Assembly: GCF_904846065.1 (NCBI RefSeq)
Contig: NZ_CAJGZV010000001.1
Span: forward strand, 1,860,001 to 1,924,000
Reading direction: 5' to 3'
DNA length: 64,000 bases
From: Psychrobacter immobilis
GTDB taxonomy: Bacteria > Pseudomonadota > Gammaproteobacteria > Pseudomonadales > Moraxellaceae
The translations under genes were made by a program, and so were the position numbers. The notes beneath the pieces were generated by a model that saw only the letters and a list, made by a program, of their open reading frames with translations, was not told the DNA's origin and ran no database searches. Shown in pieces: positions 16,731-26,194 of the stretch (position 1 is its first letter; the number at the start of each line of letters is the position of its first letter).

Positions 16731-17960
16731 TTAACGCACAGACTGACTGCCTAAAGCCTCATCACCCAACCAATCGCCTAACGGATGCTCATCTTTAGCA
16801 TAAGGATTCACAAAGTGCTGCTGTATGTACGCCTGCCCTTCGCTACTCAAGCAGTCTGCTAGTGAGCGTGACCACTGTGGATTACGATCTTTATCAATGA
16901 GCAGCGCACGTACCCCTTCTTTAAAGTCAGGATTGGCGGCACAATGTACGGCTACATTGGCTTCTAAATACAGAACTTGCTCTAGTGATAAGTCAGTGAC
17001 TTTATAATAAAGCGCATAAGTTAAAGCAGCGGTAACTGGACAGCCATGGCGATAAGTATCTATTGCTCGCTGCGTCCAGCTATCATTGGCAAACTCTGTA
17101 TCTATTTTTGCGAGTGCCGCATCACTTTGTAATAAAGCATCGATATCACCCAGTCCGCCGCTGTTCATCAACTGCTGAATAGATTGCCAATGGATTGCCA
17201 ATTTACTAGCAGGCAACTCGGCAATTGGTTGCGCTGCAAGCACACGGCTAACGATACTATGAGCACTATTGTTATCGCATTTATCGGTACGACTAGCGGC
17301 AACCTGCCAATCACTCTGTTTTAAACTTTGTATGACGGCATCATAGTCACTACTGGCGACGGGATACTCTGCAAGATTGGCTAATAGCGCATCATTGCCA
17401 TTACACATCGCGCCCGTCAACCCTAAGAACAAGCCCGTCTTAGCTGGCATACGCTGCAAAAACCAACTGCCAGAAGCATCAGGGAACAGCCCAATAGTCA
17501 CTTCTGGCATGGCAAATCTCGTGCGCTCTGTGACCAAGCGGTGACTACAACCTGCCATCAAGCCCATGCCGCCACCCATGATAATACCGTCACCCCAGAG
17601 TATTAATGGTTTAGAATAAAAGTGCATCTGCCGATAAAGACGATATTCATGACCAAAAAATTCTGTCGCGTAAGGATTCGGTAGCGGTGCATCACTAGAC
17701 ATACTGTCATAAAGCTTACGAATATCACCGCCAGCACAAAACGCCTTATCGCCTGCGCCTTTTAATAGCAATGCCACCACTTGCTCATCACCTTGCCACT
17801 GCTCTAGTTGCTGCGATAACAATTGACACATCTCAACGCTAAGCGCATTAAGAGACTTTGGCATATTTAACGTCATTATCCCAATTAAATGACCACAATC
17901 TGTCGCTTCAGTGTTGAATAATACCGGCGCGTCTGGTGTGCCTTCTATAGCTGTTGTCAT
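16731..17960 (-). CDS. 3-hydroxyisobutyryl-CoA hydrolase
   Basis: Crotonase-fold thioesterase that releases 3-hydroxyisobutyrate from its CoA ester, preventing build-up of toxic methacrylyl-CoA. Motifs include AFCAGGDIRKLYDS (oxyanion loop), ILWGDGIIMGGGMGLMAG, and the hydrolase-type catalytic region MPEVTIGLFPDASGSWFLQRMP. The C-terminal ~100 residues (EGVRALLIDKDRNPQWS) are characteristic of HIBCH rather than of hydratases. Length 409 is somewhat over the ~360-385 typical. It follows the enoyl-CoA hydratase by 59 bases. Confidence 0.92.
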   Translation of the reverse strand: MTTAIEGTPDAPVLFNTEATDCGHLIGIMTLNMPKSLNALSVEMCQLLSQQLEQWQGDEQVVALLLKGAGDKAFCAGGDIRKLYDSMSSDAPLPNPYATEFFGHEYRLYRQMHFYSKPLILWGDGIIMGGGMGLMAGCSHRLVTERTRFAMPEVTIGLFPDASGSWFLQRMPAKTGLFLGLTGAMCNGNDALLANLAEYPVASSDYDAVIQSLKQSDWQVAASRTDKCDNNSAHSIVSRVLAAQPIAELPASKLAIHWQSIQQLMNSGGLGDIDALLQSDAALAKIDTEFANDSWTQRAIDTYRHGCPVTAALTYALYYKVTDLSLEQVLYLEANVAVHCAANPDFKEGVRALLIDKDRNPQWSRSLADCLSSEGQAYIQQHFVNPYAKDEHPLGDWLGDEALGSQSVR

Positions 17961-18019
17961 AAAAGTGACCTACAAATATTAAAAGAAAAATAGTATCATT
18001 AAGTTTGATTTTATGTCGT

Positions 18020-18802
18020 TTATTTATTTTGCCAAGTGGGTTTGCGCTTCTCTAAGAACGCTTGCACGCCTTCACGCTGATCTTTGGTATCAAATAATTT
18101 AACAAAGGCTTCACGCTCATGGATAAGGTTTTGTGCAGGTGGCGTATTTCTAGCAGCTTGAATAAGTGTTTTGGAATAACTGACCGCAACTGGTGATTGT
18201 TTAGCGACTTTTTGTGCTAGTGCTTGTGCTGCTAATAAACCGTCACCTTTTATAGCAACTTCTTCGACTAAGCCAATGCGTAGTGCAGTCTGGGCATCGA
18301 CACGCTCACCGCATAATATCATACGCTTTGCCCAGCCTTCACCTACTAAAGCTGTTAGATTTTGCGTACCACCAGCACACGGCAATAAGCCCACACCAGT
18401 CTCAGGCAATGCCATTTGCGCATGCGCTTCTGCGATACGGATATCACAAGCGAGTGCGCACTCAAGACCACCACCCATCGCATAACCATTGATAACCGCG
18501 ATACTGACACCGCGATAGGCTGACAGTGCCTCAAACGCTTCACCAAAGGCTATCGCCATACTGATCGCACGACCTTTATCGCCATCTGCAAAATTATTTA
18601 AATCAGCGCCCGCTGAAAAGAACTTCTCGCCATCGCCATGGACGATTAACGCATAAACATCATCATTGGTATTGAGATCAGTGACCAGCTGCTTAAGCGC
18701 CTGTAGACTGCCCATCGTCCACGTATGAGCAGGTGGGTTGTTCAATGTTAGCGTTGCAGTATGACCATCAATCGATAGTTTTAAGTTGGTATAATCCGTC
18801 AT
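18020..18802 (-). CDS. Enoyl-CoA hydratase (probable methacrylyl-CoA hydratase)
   Basis: Crotonase-family protein of 260 residues, expected to hydrate methacrylyl-CoA to 3-hydroxyisobutyryl-CoA. KFFSAGADLNNF forms the first oxyanion element, INGYAMGGGLECALACDIRIA the second, and LPETGVGLLPCAGGTQNL the catalytic helix. The first of the two usual catalytic glutamates is not at its common position in the LECALACD region and should be checked by alignment. Position between the acyl-CoA dehydrogenase and the HIBYL-CoA hydrolase fixes its probable role. AAGGAT precedes the ATG. Confidence 0.88.
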   Translation of the reverse strand: MTDYTNLKLSIDGHTATLTLNNPPAHTWTMGSLQALKQLVTDLNTNDDVYALIVHGDGEKFFSAGADLNNFADGDKGRAISMAIAFGEAFEALSAYRGVSIAVINGYAMGGGLECALACDIRIAEAHAQMALPETGVGLLPCAGGTQNLTALVGEGWAKRMILCGERVDAQTALRIGLVEEVAIKGDGLLAAQALAQKVAKQSPVAVSYSKTLIQAARNTPPAQNLIHEREAFVKLFDTKDQREGVQAFLEKRKPTWQNK

Positions 18803-18883
18803 GAAATATCCTTGTTATAATTTTTTATAAAATTGTTTTATCCATACATTCGAATAGGCAAACTATCTATTTATATAAAGTGG

Positions 18884-20044
18884 TTAACGCAGCTGACTTA
18901 ACGCATCATCTTGTAAGAGCTGACGCGAGACAATCACGCGCATAATCTCATTGGTACCTTCTAAAATTTGATGCACACGCAAATCTCGCACATGACGCTC
19001 AAGCGGATACTCATTGAGATAGCCGTAACCACCATGCAGCTGTAAGGCTTCGTTGGCGACATCAAAACACAAGTCAGTAGACAAACGCTTTGCCATCGCA
19101 CAATAAGTAGAGGCTTGAACATCGTTATTATCGACTTTGCTCGCCGCTAAATAAAGCATTTGCCTTGCGGTAATGGTTTGGGTCAGCATATCGGCAAGCT
19201 TAAACTGTACTGACTGTAAGCTAGCAATCGGACTGCCAAACTGACTGCGCTCTTGTACATAATTGGTCGCTGTCTCAAGCGCCGCTTGCGCAGTACCTAC
19301 TGCACAGACACCAATATTAATCCGCCCGCCATCTAGCCCTTTCATGGCAATACGAAAACCTTGGCCTTCCTCGCCAATGAGGTTTTCTACTGGCACTTTG
19401 ACGTCTTTAAAGCTAATCGTCCGTGTCGGCTGTGCTTTCCAGCCCATTTTATGCTCGTTTTTGCCGTATTCGATACCAGCACTGTCTGCATCAACGACGA
19501 ACGCTGAAATCCCCTTTGGACCTGTAGCGCCCGTACGTGCCATAACCACTAACACATCGGTTGAGCCTGCGCCTGAGATAAAGGTTTTTTCACCTGTAAG
19601 CAGGTAATGATCACCTTGCTTATCGGCTTTGGTACGCAGTGATGCGGCATCAGAACCGGCATTAGGTTCTGTCAGACAATAACTGCCCAGCCATTCACCA
19701 CTAACCATATTTGGCAAATATTTTTTGCACAATGCATCACTGCCAAACTCGCCAATCATCCAGCCAGCCATGTTATGAATGCTCATATAAGCAGCAATAG
19801 CCGTATCACCCCATGCCAGCTCCTCAAACACCATCGCAGAATCTAGACGCGGCAGACCCAAACCATCATAGTCAGGATTGGTATATAACCCTAAAAAGCC
19901 GAGCTCGCCTGATTTTTTAATCACATCAATTGGGAAGTGTGAGGTGCGATCCCATTCAGCGGCATTGAGCTTTAGCTCTTTTTGTGCAAACTGTCTAGCA
20001 GTTTGGCGAAAGGCAATTTGGTCATCGGTCAATGAAAAATCCAT
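18884..20044 (-). CDS. Acyl-CoA dehydrogenase (probable isobutyryl-CoA dehydrogenase)
   Basis: FAD flavoprotein of 386 residues that should oxidise isobutyryl-CoA to methacrylyl-CoA, passing electrons to electron-transfer flavoprotein. Family marks are YCLTEPNAGSDAASLRT (FAD/substrate loop), GEKTFISGAG, ERSQFGSPIASLQSVQFKLADM, and the C-terminal LHGGYGYLNEYPLERHVRDLRVHQILEGTNEIMR containing the catalytic glutamate. Similar enzymes act on short or branched chains, and the assignment to isobutyryl-CoA comes from the flanking mmsA and HIBCH genes. AAGGAT lies seven bases before the start. Confidence 0.9.
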   Translation of the reverse strand: MDFSLTDDQIAFRQTARQFAQKELKLNAAEWDRTSHFPIDVIKKSGELGFLGLYTNPDYDGLGLPRLDSAMVFEELAWGDTAIAAYMSIHNMAGWMIGEFGSDALCKKYLPNMVSGEWLGSYCLTEPNAGSDAASLRTKADKQGDHYLLTGEKTFISGAGSTDVLVVMARTGATGPKGISAFVVDADSAGIEYGKNEHKMGWKAQPTRTISFKDVKVPVENLIGEEGQGFRIAMKGLDGGRINIGVCAVGTAQAALETATNYVQERSQFGSPIASLQSVQFKLADMLTQTITARQMLYLAASKVDNNDVQASTYCAMAKRLSTDLCFDVANEALQLHGGYGYLNEYPLERHVRDLRVHQILEGTNEIMRVIVSRQLLQDDALSQLR

Positions 20045-20107
20045 GGGGTCATCCTTGTGCTGAATAGAGTGTATTAAAGCGTCAATGCAAATATAGGTGA
20101 TTCAGCG

Positions 20108-21592
20108 TTAAATTGAAATAGTCGTATTAACACCGCGACTTGCTTCATCATCAAACCAGCGCGCCGTAACCGTCTTGGTTTGGGTATAAAATTGCACCGC
20201 CTGCTTACCATAAGGACCCAAATCACCAAGCTTACTAGCGCGTGAGCCTGAAAACGAGAACATTGGTAGTGGCACAGGAATCGGCAAGTTAATACCAATT
20301 TGACCGACTTGGATATCTTGTTGGAATTTATGCGCCGCAGCCCCTGATTGAGTAAAGATAGCCGTACCATTACCATGCGGATTGGCATTGAGTAGCTCAA
20401 TCGCTTCATCTAAGCTATTGGCACGCATGATACACAGGACTGGTCCAAAGATTTCTTCTTTATAGATTTGCATATCCGCAGTAACATTATCAAAGATAGT
20501 CGGTCCTACGAAGTTACCCTTCTCATAGCCCTCAACCGTAATACCGCGACCATCAAGTATCAAGCTCGCCCCTTCTTCTACCCCTGTGCCAATCAAATGC
20601 TCAACACGCGCTTTTGCGGCAGGAGAAATAAGGGGACCCAAATCTTTATCATGCTTACCAGCTGAGACGATTAAACCTTCTGCTTTGGCCTTGATATCAT
20701 CAATCCACTCACCTGCAGCACCGACCAATACTACAACCGATAGCGCCATACAACGTTGACCAGCAGCACCAAAGGCAGCACCTGCTAGCTGATTCAGCGT
20801 TTGCTCTTTATTGGCATCCGGCAAGATAACGCCATGGTTTTTTGCGCCCATCATACACTGTGCGCGCTTACCTGACTGACTGGCACGCTCATAAACGTGT
20901 TTGCCGACATTGGTCGAACCAACAAATGAGACAGCCTTAATATCTGGGTGGTCACAAATGGCATCAACGGTCGCCTTGCCGCCATGTACGACATTTAGCA
21001 CGCCTTCAGGTACGCCCGCTTCTATTGCCAGTTCAACCAAACGCATGGTCACCATCGGATCTTGTTCAGATGGTTTTAGGATAAAAGTATTGCCCGTCGC
21101 AATCGCCATTGGGAACATCCACAGTGGAATCATCGCTGGAAAGTTAAATGGCGTGATGCCTGCACAGACACCAAGTGGCTGCCAAATACTGTAAGTATCG
21201 ACGCCTGAAGCGACGTTTTCAACGAAGTCGCCTATTTGTAAATTGGCAATACCAGCAGCATGCTCAACCACTTCTAAACCACGGAACACATCACCGCGTG
21301 CATCAGCAATAGTCTTGCCCTGCTCTGCGGTCAAGATCTCTGCTAATTCATCCATATGGTCGCGAATCAGCGCCTGATACTTTAAAAAGATACGCGCACG
21401 AGTGGTAATCGGTGTTTTGCGCCACGTTTGAAAAGCGGCTTGAGCAGCAGCGACCGCTTGATTTATTTCATCGTCAGTAGTTTGCGGAACTTTAGCAATG
21501 ACTTCTTGCGTGGCAGGATCGGTGATATCAATCCATTCGCTGGTATTAGAATCAACAAATTGACCATTGATGAGCTGCTTGACGTGGTGCAT
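20108..21592 (-). CDS. mmsA: Methylmalonate-semialdehyde dehydrogenase (acylating)
   Basis: CoA-dependent aldehyde dehydrogenase that turns methylmalonate semialdehyde into propionyl-CoA and CO2. The 494-residue protein carries [26 protein letters not shown], the NAD loop [32 protein letters not shown] and the catalytic cysteine in [19 protein letters not shown] lacks the general-base glutamate of other ALDHs, consistent with MGAKNHG at that place. It is the first gene of the five-gene valine run and has AAGGAT six bases before the start. Confidence 0.95.
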   Translation of the reverse strand: MHHVKQLINGQFVDSNTSEWIDITDPATQEVIAKVPQTTDDEINQAVAAAQAAFQTWRKTPITTRARIFLKYQALIRDHMDELAEILTAEQGKTIADARGDVFRGLEVVEHAAGIANLQIGDFVENVASGVDTYSIWQPLGVCAGITPFNFPAMIPLWMFPMAIATGNTFILKPSEQDPMVTMRLVELAIEAGVPEGVLNVVHGGKATVDAICDHPDIKAVSFVGSTNVGKHVYERASQSGKRAQCMMGAKNHGVILPDANKEQTLNQLAGAAFGAAGQRCMALSVVVLVGAAGEWIDDIKAKAEGLIVSAGKHDKDLGPLISPAAKARVEHLIGTGVEEGASLILDGRGITVEGYEKGNFVGPTIFDNVTADMQIYKEEIFGPVLCIMRANSLDEAIELLNANPHGNGTAIFTQSGAAAHKFQQDIQVGQIGINLPIPVPLPMFSFSGSRASKLGDLGPYGKQAVQFYTQTKTVTARWFDDEASRGVNTTISI

Positions 21593-21952
21593 AAGATATC
21601 CTTATCTTGTTTGCGAGACTACCCTTTAACGGTGTCTTAATATTCAAAAAGAGAGAAAAAATGATGAGCTTTTATCGATCAAACGTAATTTATAAAATGA
21701 TTTATTTCGTATCGTTATTGACTATACCAATAAACCATTTTTAGGGTCAAGCGCTTTGTCAAAATTTTATCTGAGTTTATGTTAACGAGAAAAACTTTAT
21801 GTAAGGTATATTTTCAGTTTGAGCGAAAGCGACTAAGTAGTGATAAAAATGAAGAGACGCCTTAAATTGAAAACAAAAAAGCCCATGATTGTGCATGAGC
21901 TTTTTTTCAATATTAACGTTAGATGTCTTTTTTCAATTAATACGCCATCGTA
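21593..21952. other. Intergenic region upstream of the valine operon
   Basis: 360 bases between the mmsA start and the propionyl-CoA synthetase stop. It contains the synthetase terminator (21875-21907) and presumably the operon promoter near 21620-21760, where AT-rich elements exist but no convincing -35/-10 pair is visible. Confidence 0.5.
21875..21907 (-). terminator. Terminator of propionyl-CoA synthetase gene
   Basis: AAAAAAGC-CATG pairs with CATG-GCTTTTTT with a single C/A mismatch, about 45 bases beyond the stop codon. T-runs are present on both strands. Confidence 0.8.
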
Positions 21953-24007
21953 TTAGTAGTCTTTCATAGACTGCTTAATCGCCTCAATCGCTGTTGGATT
22001 ATCAAGCGTTGACATATCTCCTGTTTCGTTGCCTTCTGCTAAAGCACGAATGGCTCGACGTAAGATTTTGCCAGAGCGCGTTTTTGGTAGTGCTTGCGGG
22101 AAATAAATTGCCGCTGGCCTTGCGATACCACCAAGGGATTTGACCACAGCACCGATGATCTGCTGCTCAATACGGAAACGATTTTCGGTGGTCGTGACTT
22201 GTTCATGATCTCTCAGCACACAAAAGGCTATCGGCAACTCTCCTTTCAATTCATCATGAATACCCACAACCGCACATTCTGCCATTTCTGGATGCGTGCT
22301 AATCGCTTCTTCAATTTCTTGCGTGCCAATACGATGACCGGCGACGTTAATCACATCGTCAGTGCGCCCTAAGATATAAAAATAACCTTCCTCGTCAGTC
22401 ACGGCATAATCTGAGGTTGAGTATTGCTTGCCATCAAACAGACCAAAATAGCTACTGACAAAGCGGTCATCATTACGCCATACCGTGGTCAGACAACCGG
22501 GCGGCAATGGTGCGCGAATCGCTAGTAAGCCTTTTTCACCCGCTTTACATGGCTCTCCAGTTTCCTCATTAATGACTTGTGCATCGTAGCCATACATAGG
22601 ATAGCCGGGTGAGCCTTGTTTGTGCGGTTTATCATTAAACTTGGGCGTATTACTTAAAATAGGCCAACCTGATTCTGTCTGCCAATAATGGTCTAAAATC
22701 GGTACGCCTAAATGTTTGGTCAGCCAACTGGCAGTAGACTCATCCAGTGGTTCACCTGCCAAAAAGAAGGATTTTACGCTGGAGACATCATAGCGCGTCA
22801 TCCATGTCTCATCTTGTTTTTTCAGCATACGGACACCCGTCGGTGCCGTGAATAAAATATTGACCTTGTTTGCTTCGACAATTCGCCACCAAATACCGGG
22901 GTTTGGGCGATGCGGCAGACCTTCATACATCACACTCGTCATGCCAGCCAGCAATGGCGCATAAATGGTATAAGAATGCCCGACCGCCCAGCCGATATCC
23001 GATATCGCCCAGAATGTCTCGCCCGCCTTGCCATCGTAGATATAGTCCATCGACGTCGTTAACGCGACTGCATGACCACCTGTATCACGTTGCACGCCTT
23101 TTGGCGTACCCGTAGTGCCTGAGGTATACAGTAAATATGATGGCGTATTTGACTCAAGCCAAACTGGCTCGACAATCGCATTGGCTTCACAGCTGATACG
23201 GCGCTGAGTTGCATAATCAACATCAATATTTTTTGGCTCAAATGGTAAAATGCCACGATTGATGACCAATACATGCTCGGGCTTAACCGTTGCTTGCTCG
23301 ACCCCTTGATTGACAAGATTTTTATAATTAATAACTTTACCGCCACGCAAACCTGCATCCACCGTGATGACCATTTTTGCTTCGGCATCATCCATACGAA
23401 TGGCTAAGTTATGAGCCGCAAATCCACCAAATACCACAGAATGTACCGCACCGATACGAGCGCAAGCCAACATGGCATAAGCGGCTTCTAGAATCATCGG
23501 CATGTAAATGACAACGCGATCGCCCTGGCCAATACCATGACGCTGTAGCACATCGGCAAAATAATTGACTTCTTTATATAGGTCATTATAGGTCAGCCGA
23601 CGCTTGGTATAGTCCGTATAAAGCTCAACGTTATTACCCAAGTCTTTAAACGCATCGACGACTGCAGGAAAGGTTTCTATTAACTCTTGGTTAATCTCAG
23701 AGGATAACCAGATAAAAGCATCCTGCTCTGCGCGTTCCTCAAGGTGACGATCGACACAGTTATAGCAAAGATTGGTCTCGCCACCGACATACCACTGCGC
23801 AAATGGCAGATTACTGTCATCAAGAATTTGTTCAGGCTCTTTATGCCAATAGATACGCTTTGCTTGCTCTGCCCAAAACTGCTCTTTATTTTCAATAGAA
23901 GAGTGATAAATTTCAGCAAAAGTTTGAGTGGTATTAGATAACGCTTGAGAAGTCTGAGCTTGCTCTGACGATTGGTTGGTCACTGAAGTGGCGGTTTGCT
24001 CGCTCAT
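21953..24007 (-). CDS. prpE: Propionyl-CoA synthetase (PrpE-type acyl-CoA ligase)
   Basis: AMP-forming acyl-CoA synthetase expected to activate propionate. The PrpE-specific N-terminus (FAEIYHSSIENKEQFWAEQA, LCYNCVDRHLEE) is followed by the AMP-binding loop LLYTSGTTGTPKGV, GWAVGHSYTIYAPL, HYWQTESGWPIL, and the C-terminal GRTDDVINVAGHRIGT with acetylatable lysine region TRSGKILRR. The open frame extends to 24067, but AAGGAC eight bases upstream favours the ATG at 24007, giving 684 residues. Acetyl-CoA synthetase is the main alternative; the N-terminal block argues for PrpE. It would feed propionyl-CoA into the same pool as the valine pathway. Confidence 0.85.
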   Translation of the reverse strand: MSEQTATSVTNQSSEQAQTSQALSNTTQTFAEIYHSSIENKEQFWAEQAKRIYWHKEPEQILDDSNLPFAQWYVGGETNLCYNCVDRHLEERAEQDAFIWLSSEINQELIETFPAVVDAFKDLGNNVELYTDYTKRRLTYNDLYKEVNYFADVLQRHGIGQGDRVVIYMPMILEAAYAMLACARIGAVHSVVFGGFAAHNLAIRMDDAEAKMVITVDAGLRGGKVINYKNLVNQGVEQATVKPEHVLVINRGILPFEPKNIDVDYATQRRISCEANAIVEPVWLESNTPSYLLYTSGTTGTPKGVQRDTGGHAVALTTSMDYIYDGKAGETFWAISDIGWAVGHSYTIYAPLLAGMTSVMYEGLPHRPNPGIWWRIVEANKVNILFTAPTGVRMLKKQDETWMTRYDVSSVKSFFLAGEPLDESTASWLTKHLGVPILDHYWQTESGWPILSNTPKFNDKPHKQGSPGYPMYGYDAQVINEETGEPCKAGEKGLLAIRAPLPPGCLTTVWRNDDRFVSSYFGLFDGKQYSTSDYAVTDEEGYFYILGRTDDVINVAGHRIGTQEIEEAISTHPEMAECAVVGIHDELKGELPIAFCVLRDHEQVTTTENRFRIEQQIIGAVVKSLGGIARPAAIYFPQALPKTRSGKILRRAIRALAEGNETGDMSTLDNPTAIEAIKQSMKDY

Positions 24008-24226
24008 AATAGCTGTCCTTAGCATAAATGATGGGTAATACGATGTAATATTGTCTAATAATGTCATAGTAAAGATTGGCTATCCCTGCCAGCTATCTCT
24101 AATAGAACGAAAAAACCGATACACTACGTATCGATTTAGTAGGTATCGGTTTAAAATGTAGCAGAGCTAACAATAAAGGTCAACTATTAAGCCAGTTATC
24201 TGCTCAATAGTTAAGCCACTTTGAAC

Positions 24227-25897
24227 CTATACCTCAGTTTGATCAGCATACATCTCACGCATCACTTTTTTGTCATGTTTACCAACAGAAGTCTTTGGCA
24301 ACTCATTGACGAACTTAAACTGACTTGGCACACCATATTTCGGAATAATACCCCGCTCTACGGCTTTCTCAGCAATGGCTTTGATATCATCAACGCTCGT
24401 GTCTTGAGCATTAGGTTTTAACACAATCAAGGCCAATGGACGCTCGCCCCACTGTTTGTCACGTACCCCAATCACAGATACGTCAGCGACCGCTGGATGT
24501 AACGACAAAATCGTCTCAATCTCTAATGACGATATCCACTCGCCGCCTGACTTAATGACATCTTTTAAGCGATCAGTAATTCTAATATAACCATCAGGAC
24601 GTATATAAGCAATATCTTGGGTGTGCATATAGCCGTTTTCCCACAGCTCTTTGCCCGCATCGTCATTTTTTAGATAGCTTTGCGTTAGCCAAGGTGCGCG
24701 TAATACCAGCTCGCCAGTATTGTCTTGACCGGTACCAACCGACTCATTATTGGTACTCCATATTTGAGCGTCCACCATCAGTACGGGCTTACCAGTCATA
24801 CAACGGCGAGTGATATCTTCATCTTCACTCATTTCAGGCTCGTCGAGACTAAATTCTGTCAAGCTAATAAGGGGCGCTGTCTCTGACATACCATAACCAG
24901 TATATACTTCGATGCCTTGTGCCATGGCGGTTTTTGCCAGACCTTCAGTCAATCTTGAACCACCGATGATCATTTTTAAACCATTAAAGCTAGCACCGCG
25001 ATCTTGCGCTTCTTTGAGCACCATTTGCAAAATCGTTGGGACACAATGGGTAATACTGACTTTTTCATTAATAATCAAATCCATTAACACATCTGGTGCA
25101 TAGCGTCCTGGATACACTTGCTTCAGACCAGCCATGGTCGCGGTAAATGGAAAGCCCCATGCATGAACGTGGAACATCGGCGTCATCGGCATATAGACAT
25201 CACCGTAACTGACGCCTTGCTTGTCGGGCAGCATACCTAGTGTCGCCGCTTCGGTGAGGGTATGCAATACTAACTGGCGGTGGCTAAAAAATACGCCTTT
25301 TGGATCGCCCGTCGTGCCTGAGGTATAAAACGTCGTGGCAATGGTGTTTTCATCAAAATCTGGGAAGTCAAACTCACTATCGGCAGCTTGTAATAACGCT
25401 TCATACTCACCCACTACTCGGTTTTGATTACCACCAAAGACTCCTTCAGATGTCACGCCATCATCATCTAGCCAAATAATGTGCTCAATACTAGAGTTTT
25501 CAAACTGATAGCTTTTGACCAATGGCGCAAACTCAGAGTTGAGCAGCAGCACTTTCGGCTTAGCATGATTGATGGTATAAAGAATTTTTTCTGGCGATAG
25601 GCGGATATTAACGGTTTGCAAAATATACTCTGACATCGGTACCGCAAAATACGACTCCAGATAACGATGGCTGTCCCAATCCATCACCGCCACTATATCA
25701 CCTGCATCTAGATTTAAACCTGCTAAGACATTGGCCAAGCGATTGATACGATTGAATAAATCTTTATAGGTAAGGCGTTTTTTGTCAGCATAAACGATTT
25801 CTTGCTCTAGCGACACCGTTTTGGCACGGTTCAATAGCTGCTTAACTAATAAGGGATAATCGTAAGCAGAAGGGGCGCTGTGGTAAATATTTGACAT
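24227..25897 (-). CDS. AMP-dependent fatty acyl-CoA ligase (medium/long chain)
   Basis: ANL-superfamily ligase of 556 residues. It has TTFYTSGTTGDPKGVFFSHRQ (AMP loop), MPMTPMFHVHAWGFPF, GYGMSETAPLISL, DIAYIRPDGYIRITDRLKDVIKSGGEWISS and the C-terminal PKTSVGKHDKKVMRE lysine motif. The pattern resembles AlkK/FadD-like medium-chain ligases. I prefer the second ATG (25897) because AAGGAC lies nine bases upstream; an upstream ATG at 25921 is possible. It is upstream of prpE on the same strand but 219 bases away, so probably separately transcribed. Exact chain-length preference cannot be read from the sequence. Confidence 0.85.
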   Translation of the reverse strand: MSNIYHSAPSAYDYPLLVKQLLNRAKTVSLEQEIVYADKKRLTYKDLFNRINRLANVLAGLNLDAGDIVAVMDWDSHRYLESYFAVPMSEYILQTVNIRLSPEKILYTINHAKPKVLLLNSEFAPLVKSYQFENSSIEHIIWLDDDGVTSEGVFGGNQNRVVGEYEALLQAADSEFDFPDFDENTIATTFYTSGTTGDPKGVFFSHRQLVLHTLTEAATLGMLPDKQGVSYGDVYMPMTPMFHVHAWGFPFTATMAGLKQVYPGRYAPDVLMDLIINEKVSITHCVPTILQMVLKEAQDRGASFNGLKMIIGGSRLTEGLAKTAMAQGIEVYTGYGMSETAPLISLTEFSLDEPEMSEDEDITRRCMTGKPVLMVDAQIWSTNNESVGTGQDNTGELVLRAPWLTQSYLKNDDAGKELWENGYMHTQDIAYIRPDGYIRITDRLKDVIKSGGEWISSLEIETILSLHPAVADVSVIGVRDKQWGERPLALIVLKPNAQDTSVDDIKAIAEKAVERGIIPKYGVPSQFKFVNELPKTSVGKHDKKVMREMYADQTEV

Positions 25898-26017
25898 AGA
25901 TGTGACGTCCTTGTTGGTCATGCGGATAAGTTATTATGCGGGTGAATCATAAATAATTGATGGCACGCAGCCCTAGTTATTTTAGCTTTTATTTATAAAA
26001 AATTGCGGTTTAACCAG

Positions 26018-26047
26018 TGGCTATTTAAAAATTGGCTGTTTAAAAAT
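26018..26047. repeat. 15-bp tandem duplication
   Basis: TGGCTATTTAAAAAT is followed directly by TGGCTGTTTAAAAAT, 14 of 15 identical, in non-coding DNA between the MFS gene and the acyl-CoA ligase gene. Confidence 0.65.
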
Positions 26048-26077
26048 TGATAGTGGCTAACAGTATTAATAGAATTA

Positions 26078-26094
26078 TTAGGGTGTATTGAACA
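26078..26094 (+). repeat. Direct repeat flanking the MFS gene, left copy
   Basis: TTAGGGTGTATTGAACA matches the right copy at 27619-27635 at 16 of 17 positions, in the same orientation. Together they bracket the MFS transporter gene. Confidence 0.5.
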
Positions 26095-26194
26095 GGCTAT
26101 ATCGATAGTAAGAAAAAATAGATACTATGTAAAGCAACCTTACGTAAACATCCTAAGAGGCAATAGCTTGATGAAAATTGCTCAAAAACAGCCA

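Noticed and set aside
21953..24007. Acetyl-CoA synthetase as identity of the ligase
   Set aside because: The N-terminal FAEIYHSSIENKEQFW and YNCVDRHLE blocks are of PrpE type and the context is propionyl-CoA metabolism.
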